DNA of 64,000 nt from Mastacembelus armatus (Eukaryota > Chordata > Actinopteri > Synbranchiformes > Mastacembelidae): assembly GCF_900324485.2 (NCBI RefSeq), contig NC_046646.1, forward strand, positions 24,164,751 through 24,228,750. The letters are read 5' to 3'. A program made the translations under genes and the position numbers. This document shows, piece after piece, positions 58,001 to 64,000 of this stretch. The notes beneath the pieces are model-generated. The model was given only the letters and a program-made list of their open reading frames with translations, made no database searches and had not been told where the DNA came from. How positions within the stretch are numbered: position 1 is the stretch's first letter; the number at the start of each line of letters is the position of its first letter.

Positions 58001-58954
58001 TCACTTACTCTTGAAAACTGAGTGCCTCCGCTGACAGAACAGATTCAGCACAAGGACAGGTCTGATGGTTTGATCCCTGAATCCATAGATGAGAGCACCC
58101 AGACACCTCGGAAGGATAATCAAGCATACAAAACAAACAGTGTAAATTCGAACAAGGTCTAATTTCAACACTGTTCTAGCAGCAGCTGTAATGATGGTGG
58201 AGAACAAGCTGGAGGTGAGAATCAGGCTTAGATGAATGAAGTGAAGCATAAGTGTTTGCAGAGCCTTTCTGGCTGAACATTTGTCTGTCGAGGCAGATCT
58301 GGCAACAAGTGCTACCCCAAAGTAGGAGGAGATGATTGCTACACCTGTTGACAGAAAGACAATGCTGACGTATGCTTCTTCAAAATACTTAAAAATTGGA
58401 GCAAAAAAAAAGGCTTCTTTAGAGCAAAAATCATTCATATTCAGATTTAGGTCGATTTGTGTGAACAAATACAGCAGCATAAAAACTCGAATGAGGATGT
58501 GAATAAAACTGATGGTCCAAACCAGAACAATGGCTGTGCCTGTTCTTCTCATGTTGAAGATGGTAGCGTGTCTCAGTGGATAGCATACAGCTACATATCT
58601 CTCAACTGACATCACAGCCAGGGTGAGAGGGGAGACTGTCGCTGTAAAAACCAAAAGCAGGACAACGGTGCCACATGCATAATATGTCATTTTTATCCGT
58701 AAGGACGCCAGAATGTAAAGCAAAATATTGAATGCCATTTGAACAGTATCTGCAAAGAATAGGTTGTAGAGCAGGACGTAACGTGATGTCTCACAAAACA
58801 CCGGCTTACTCCTTAAGGTGAACAGCAAAACACAGTTAATGTAAAGGAAAGAGCAGCTTGATCCCATGGATAACACGCCAAGCAATATGGCCTCATGCAA
58901 TGTCTGATACTTTACACCAGCAGTGATATTGATGTTAGGCTGCAGCAAAGACAT
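58001..58954 (-). CDS. Odorant receptor 131-2-like (OR5), intact, divergent subfamily
   Basis: A single-exon receptor of 317 residues, starting MSLLQPNINITAG (NIT glycosylation site). It keeps LRSKPVFCETSRYVLLYNLF, MSVERYVAVCYPLRHATI and LPRCLGALIYGFRDQTIRPV. It differs from OR3 and OR4 over most other positions, for example NMRRTGTAIVLVW for TIRNTGLAICVVW and SARKALQTLMLHFIHLSLIL at TM6. It is the source, or sister, of the fragment OR2. Confidence 0.93.
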   Translation of the reverse strand: MSLLQPNINITAGVKYQTLHEAILLGVLSMGSSCSFLYINCVLLFTLRSKPVFCETSRYVLLYNLFFADTVQMAFNILLYILASLRIKMTYYACGTVVLLLVFTATVSPLTLAVMSVERYVAVCYPLRHATIFNMRRTGTAIVLVWTISFIHILIRVFMLLYLFTQIDLNLNMNDFCSKEAFFFAPIFKYFEEAYVSIVFLSTGVAIISSYFGVALVARSASTDKCSARKALQTLMLHFIHLSLILTSSLFSTIITAAARTVLKLDLVRIYTVCFVCLIILPRCLGALIYGFRDQTIRPVLVLNLFCQRRHSVFKSK

Positions 58955-59469
58955 TGCAGAATGACATCTGAAGACAAAGAACTGTGTTTGTCTTGTTGTA
59001 TTTCTACTAGTAAACTGAATAACAAGTTAATAATAATAATAAAAGTTCATCATTGCAAAGAAGTTACACACATCCATCACCACAAACACCTTGGTTGGTT
59101 GCAGTCTTAACTGTCCATAGGTTGTCCTTTCAAGTCCGGAGCTTAGAGGTCATGTTGGTTTCCCTGTGCAGAGTTGGTCTGGTACTGGTTTCTCCTCAGT
59201 GCATTATCTTCAAACCCATTTTAAACACACGACTATGTCATCATGATCACCTGATTAGAAAAAGTGATGTCATCTCACTGTCGTGGACGCTTTAAAACGT
59301 TTATGTTATTGCATCCATTCTTGCTGTAACTTGAACTCACACATCCAGGTTTTGATTTTTACATGAAATTCAAGTGCTTTATGGTACGTAGTACCTAAGG
59401 TCAGTACCAACGCCAAGAGGAAGCAGAACTTACATCAAACAAAATAAGACAAGAATGTTCATAGTTTGG

Positions 59470-59580
59470 ACAGAGAGGATAGATGGTTTGACAGAGGGGT
59501 CCAAGAAGCACTACGTACTCAATTGGGAAACCCTCTTAACAGAGGTGACTCAGGCACAACCTGTCTACGATCTACCAGGC
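59470..59580 (+). mobile_element. Decayed retroelement coding fragment
   Basis: One frame contains EDRWFDRGVQEALRTQ and NPLNRGDSG. This closely resembles the EDRWFERGVKEA/SLNRGGG segment found in C-terminal parts of some fish retroelement polyproteins. It is old and broken. The exact family, possibly one with a GIY-YIG-type nuclease, cannot be settled by eye. Confidence 0.4.
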
Positions 59581-60099
59581 TGCCCTTTCGTTTATTCCCA
59601 GGAAGTTAAGAAACTCTTCACACATTCATCAGGGAGGACAAATCTACACCCAGTTCATGGATAAAAGGGCCACAAGAGTTGACCATTAGATTCTAACAAC
59701 CTCATCTCTGCTCACTGCCAGAGTCCACCTAACCTGCCTACTGAGGGGAAGTGTGAGGTGAAACCATCCTGAAGGATAAATTTGAGAATCCACTTTGCAG
59801 AATCCACTTGGATGAGTGGTAAAACAATATTGATTCAACAAGTCCAGTTGCTCTGATTAAGCTTCTAGACTGTTTTTTATTAAAAACCCACTTGTTACCT
59901 CTCACCGATGTCAAAAGTACCCTTTGTCATCTGTATGAAATTTACATGAGAAATGAATACGTCAGTATTTGAAGCCTTAGGAATGTGAACGGGATATAAA
60001 TGCTTTTGATGTTTTTTCAATCTCACCGTAAAAGATCAAGCTACTACTACAAAAAAGCTCATGTCCAAATCAGAATAATGCAAGTTACTAAAAAGTAAA

Positions 60100-60400
60100 T
60101 ATGGTGTGTGTTATTGTTGTTATGGGCATATTGTTTTCAGCTGCAATACCCTGAAGTATCAGAGACAAATATGTATTCATTTGATCCCAGGATAACTCAT
60201 TTGAGATAAGAGGATAAACTTTATTAATCCTCAAGGGGAAATTCAGGTTTTTTAGACGCATGAGTTATTCAAGCTCTTGCTCATTAATGTCTTCAGTAAA
60301 TATTGATATCATTAATGGTCCCTGTGGGTGTCAGAGCTCTTCGTGGAAAAGGGATGATGAGGACCTGTGAAAGTTTAACAAGCACAAAGTCTGAAATAAA
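60100..60400 (+). repeat. Cluster-specific intergenic block, copy 2
   Basis: It shares TGTGTGTTATTGTTGTTATG and CTCTTGCTCATTAATGTC, then ATATCATTAATG...CCTGTG, with 50,890-51,050. It differs by an extra segment (about 60,160-60,250) that contains ATAAACTTTATTAATCC, a sequence common in fish repeats. Confidence 0.7.
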
Positions 60401-60799
60401 CAGAAAAAACTTGCAACCTAAACGTCTCTATAAAAGATTGACTTAATAAACTTAAATACTTGTGGAAATATGTCAGCAAATGTTTCTCTGATCAAACTGC
60501 CCTTGATATTGTGTGTATGTAAAAAGTTATTTGAGCATCCAAGGGACATAGTTAGATGCAAATGTACATGGTATGCACTTCTGACCAGGCATGTCCGAGT
60601 TCCTTTGGCCTCAATCTGAAGCTCAGAGCCTCCTAACAAGACCGAAGAAACCACCAGATACTAATGACTCAAACAACTTCTGTACTTTGTGCAAAATGTA
60701 TAAATCAACCCAGAAATCTTGATATAGATCTTTAATTACAAAACAAACATTGTCAGTAGTTGTCACTTCTGCCAACTTTTTCAGTTTTGGTGTCACTAT

Positions 60800-61080
60800 A
60801 CTTTGTTTGAAGACTTCTTTCCTCAGTTGCCAAGTTCCTTTTGCTAATTGCTTTTGTGTATATGTTGTTTTTCAGCTGTGAGGTGTCAAAGACAGAAATC
60901 CCTCCCCACTGACCAAGTCTACTGAGTTCTCATTTAGACACATTAAATATTTAAACTACTAATCCTGCCTGGAGTAAATATCGCCATGATTAATAATTCC
61001 TTTGTGTATTTCGTCACGGAGAAGGGATGAGGTGCACCCTTGGCAAAGTTTAACAAACACAAACTAGGTTAAAGTAAATA
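60800..61080 (+). repeat. Cluster-specific intergenic block, copy 3 (diverged)
   Basis: It shares CATTTAGACACATTAAATAT and GGAGTAAATAT with the other copies, in the same order as their CATTTAGATGCATTAAGTAT and CAGTAAATACTGATATC. It also shares AAGTTTAACAAACACAAA near its end. It is the oldest of the three. Confidence 0.5.
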
Positions 61081-61499
61081 GATAAGCTTAAGTTTTTACT
61101 GTGATTTGGTGCTGTACAAACAAAACACACTTTAATTTAAGTTAAATTAAATTTAATGTCAATCTAAAACTGCTTGCCCAATTCAAGCCGATTGAATTCA
61201 AGCTGTTTTAAATGTAATGTAATGCATCATATCCACTGCCGGCTCACTCAACAAATACAGTAGCATAGTTATAATTGTCTTACACATCATTAAAGTATAT
61301 CCAATTGGTTGAAAATGGGCTATTTAATATTATTTTAACTGCACAGCATCACCTTAAGTGCTTCAGGAGGAGGTGAAAACCTGACCCTGACCTGAGGAAC
61401 CTTTTCATAGTTTTTAGAACCTTTGGACACAGTTCCCCTTTCTTTATGTAACTGCACTGCAAGAACAGGAACATGAAAACTAAGGGAAACAGGGCATGA

Positions 61500-62075
61500 G
61501 GGTCTGGGTCACACACTTAGGAAGACACACCAGACCAAACAGGGAACAAGAACATCGGGGGTCAGGGAAAACAAGGCATGAGGGTCTGGGTCACACACAA
61601 GGAGGACTCACAGACCAAGGGGGAAACATGGACATGAAAAAGAAGAACAAGGCATGAACAAAGGAATTAACACGCAGAGGGTAACAAGACAAAACCTAGA
61701 CACAAGAGGAACTAGACATACACGCAGTACATGGTGAGGAACACACACAAAAGGAAGCCAGAACAACTTAACTTAAACTTGGAGAAACAAAGGGACATCT
61801 ATGAGCAAACGGCAGAGTAGAAACGTGGCAGAGTAGAAACGTGGCAAAAAAGAAACAGGCAAACAAGGCATGGAGCATAGGTTTGGCAACAGACAACCTG
61901 GCAAGGAAACGAAGACCGAACCAAGGTATTTAAAGTGGGGAACAAACAAGATACAGGTGAAATCAATAACTAATTGGGGCAAAAATTCAAGAGAACAGAA
62001 AACAACAAAAACTAGTTCCTGCCATGATCCTTCAAAATAAACCAAAACAGGAAGTGCACGGTGCGGATCATGACA
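61500..62075 (-). mobile_element. Interspersed repeat, possible solo LTR
   Basis: On the minus strand it begins TGTCATGATCC, has a TTTAAATACC promoter-like box about 150 bases in, and contains a repeated GGGTCTGGGTCACACAC (plus strand) near its far end. These traits fit a solo LTR of a fish Gypsy-like element, but a non-autonomous DNA element is also possible. No internal coding part is present. Boundaries are approximate. Confidence 0.4.
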
Positions 62076-62819
62076 ACAATGGAAAGAAAACGTGAGTGAC
62101 ACATTTATGTTGAGCTGTGTCCAGTAATCTTAAGACAACTGACAACTGACATTGTTAAAAGTAAATTTTCCAACCAAACAAATTGACTAACACTGAAGGA
62201 CGGTTTGCCAATGTTTGTTGGGTAATTGTCGGTGTGATGCCATTGAGAAGGCATAAAAGTAGCTCGGCAGCCATGTACTGGGTTTTAAGGACTCTGTAGG
62301 GGATTTAGAGCTGAATGCAGTCAGCTTTTACACCTTTATGGAACACACTGAACATGGTCTCTGGTTCCTGTAGTCCCATTACAATGCACAGACCTGTAGG
62401 ACATATTGGACATCCACAGAATTGAGGGTGTTAATCTTTGTGTAAAGTGACACCTACTCTAAAAAAAAAAAAAAAAACAGACTAGCGACCACATGACCAG
62501 GGTAAATGGGAACTAATGAAAGAGATTACGATTGATAAGCTGGTAATCACATGGCCATGTGATGGTGTCATGTGAAATGATTGTGAAGATAAAACTCATA
62601 TACAGTCTGTGAGTGCAGACAGTGCTGCAGACTTGCTGTGCTCACATGGATACATGCACGTCCACTAACCTGCGACTTCTTGGCCCTGGGAAAATCTATG
62701 ACCATGATTTTGGGTTTTATATATGAACCAGTGAGAGGCATCTCTGGTAATGGTGGATCTTCATTGATGCAGTCAGGAAGAAATTACTTGTGTGTTAGTG
62801 TTTTAATTGTATCTCTAAA

Positions 62820-63388
62820 ATGTCGTTTGCAGCTCAGACTAATGTCACTTCTGAACTGCAGTATCAGGGGTTAATGGAAAGATTGATGTTTTCTACCCTA
62901 ACTACGCTGCCATGCTGTGTGTTTCTCTGCATTAATGGGACCATGTTGTTCACCCTGAGGAGCAGACCAGTGTTTTGTGAGACTTCCCGTTATGTTTTAC
63001 TGTATAACCTGCTTTTTGCAGACACTGTTCAGATGGCACTGAGTCAAATACTCTACCTAATTGCAGCAGTTAGAATAACACTGACTTATCCTGTTTGTGG
63101 TGTTCTCACCATGATTGGTGATCTCACCAGCACCATCTCTCCCCTCACACTGGTGGTGATGTCTTTGGAGAGATATGTAGCTGTGTGCTACCCACTGAGA
63201 CACGCTACCATCATCACCATCAGTAACACAGGGCTGGCCATCTGTGTGGTCTGGATCTTCAGTTCACTAAATGTTCTTGTTCGAATTGTTTTGCTGTTAA
63301 ATTTTCCATTTGAAAACCTGCAGAGCCTGCAGATGAATGATTTCTGCTCTAATCTTGCTATGTTTCTTGGATCTATGTCTGATCTGTG
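62820..63388 (+). pseudogene. Odorant receptor 131-2-like (OR6), cut by a LINE
   Basis: The only receptor on the plus strand. It starts MSFAAQTNVTSELQYQGLME (NVT glycosylation site) and is intact through TM1-TM4: LRSRPVFCETSRYVLLYNLL, MSLERYVAVCYPLRHATI, TGLAICVVWIF. In extracellular loop 2 the frame after GSMSDL leaves receptor sequence and ends 36 codons later inside LINE sequence. TM5-TM7 are missing up to the window edge. It is closest in sequence to OR4 (FENLQSLQMNDFC against FKDLQSLQMKDFC). Confidence 0.9.
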
Positions 63389-64000
63389 GATAAGGTTGCC
63401 ACTATTAGGTCTCTTATCTCATTGCCTGTTTCTGCTCCTTCGGTGTCTGTTCCTTGTTGTGCTGTCTTTTTTGTTCAATTCCAACCAATATCTATGTCAC
63501 AACTAAAGGATGTGGTTGGCTCTCTGAATCCCTCAGGCTCCCCACATGATCCAGCTCCCCCGTGGTTTTTTAAAGAAGTTTTTCCCTGTGTAGGCAAATT
63601 GGTCCTTAACATTATTAACAGTAGTTTATCGTTTGGTGTTGTTCCTTCTAATTTTAAGCATGCGGTAGTGCAACCGCTTATAAAGAAACCTAGTCTGGAT
63701 CCATCTGTGTTGGCAAACTATAGACCTATTTCCAGACTACCGTTTTTTTCAAAGGTTTTAGAAAAAGTTGTTTATGCTCAACTGAAAGCGTTTTTGGATG
63801 AGCATGAGATTCTAGAGATCTTTCAGTCCGGTTTTAAACCACACCACAGCACAGAGTCAGCTTTAATTAAAGTTTTTAATGATATTTTTACTTGTTCTGA
63901 TACTGGCGATTTCGTGGTTCTTATTCTTCTTGACTTATCTGCTGCCTTTGACACAGTTGACCACAACATTTTGATTTCCCGCCTGCATGACGTTGTGGGA
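63388..64000 (+). mobile_element. LINE reverse transcriptase fragment (L2/CR1-like), continues off edge
   Basis: The frame reads DKVATIRSLISLPVSAPSV near the junction, then LANYRPISRLPFFSKVLEKV, FQSGFKPHHSTESALIKV and LLDLSAAFDTVDHNILI. The last holds the first catalytic Asp of the reverse transcriptase. This is the order seen in L2/CR1/Rex-type LINEs of fish. The frame has no stop in about 200 codons, so the insertion looks young. It is 5'-truncated, as is usual, starting inside the coding part. The 3' end is beyond the window. Confidence 0.88.

Larger units (their letters stand above)
58955..62819. other. Spacer between OR5 and OR6
   Basis: It holds two copies of a block also found at 50,880-51,070 (60,100-60,400 and 60,800-61,080), a decayed retroelement piece near 59,470 and an interspersed repeat at 61,500-62,075. 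No intact gene was seen. Confidence 0.45.

Overview
This is a vertebrate genomic window, almost certainly from a ray-finned (teleost) fish. The genes are intron-rich with GT-AG splice sites and vertebrate tRNA genes. (CA/TG)n tracts and long minisatellites are abundant. There is a cluster of intronless odorant receptors of the fish OR131-2-like type, and the SINE-like, LINE and LTR-like repeats are of kinds common in fish. No sequence search was possible. Family calls rest on recognised protein sequence and on exon models read by hand from splice sites and phase.

Layout. (1) 0.5-0.7 kb, minus: first coding exon of NCBP3, whose remainder lies off the left edge. (2) About 3.3-19.1 kb, minus: RAP1GAP2, a Rap GTPase-activating protein, with about 21 coding exons read, an alternative first exon near 17.5 kb, a 20-bp minisatellite (7.8-8.4 kb) and a 29/33-bp minisatellite (15.6-17.3 kb). 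(3) 19.1-31.6 kb: a gene-poor stretch with four tRNA genes (Arg-CCT, Ser-TGA, Ala-CGC, Val-TAC) and a 2-kb purine-rich minisatellite (21.05-23.0 kb) that creates a spurious 755-residue open frame. (4) 31.7-36.9 kb, plus: an intact 14-exon lipoxygenase gene (678 aa), whose last intron carries the same minisatellite family as 15.6-17.3 kb in the opposite orientation. (5) 38.7-45.8 kb, minus: an intact 13-exon TRAPPC14 gene (608 aa) with a 52-bp minisatellite in intron 1. (6) 48.2-64.0 kb: an OR131-2-like odorant-receptor cluster. It holds three intact genes, a deletion-damaged copy, a small recent fragment, and a sixth copy on the plus strand cut by a LINE that runs off the right edge.

How they relate. 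The first four protein genes are housekeeping, signalling or lipid-metabolism genes with no shared operon-like logic. NCBP3, RAP1GAP2 and the ALOX genes all have human counterparts on 17p13, so the left half looks like conserved synteny. The receptor cluster is a birth-and-death gene family: tandem duplication, microhomology deletion, fragment duplication and transposon insertion can all be seen. I found no evidence for a wholly new biological system. The most unusual signals are the inverted minisatellite pair, the dinucleotide tracts touching splice sites in RAP1GAP2 and the lipoxygenase, the 9-G frameshift in a RAP1GAP2 exon, and the rearrangements in the receptor cluster.
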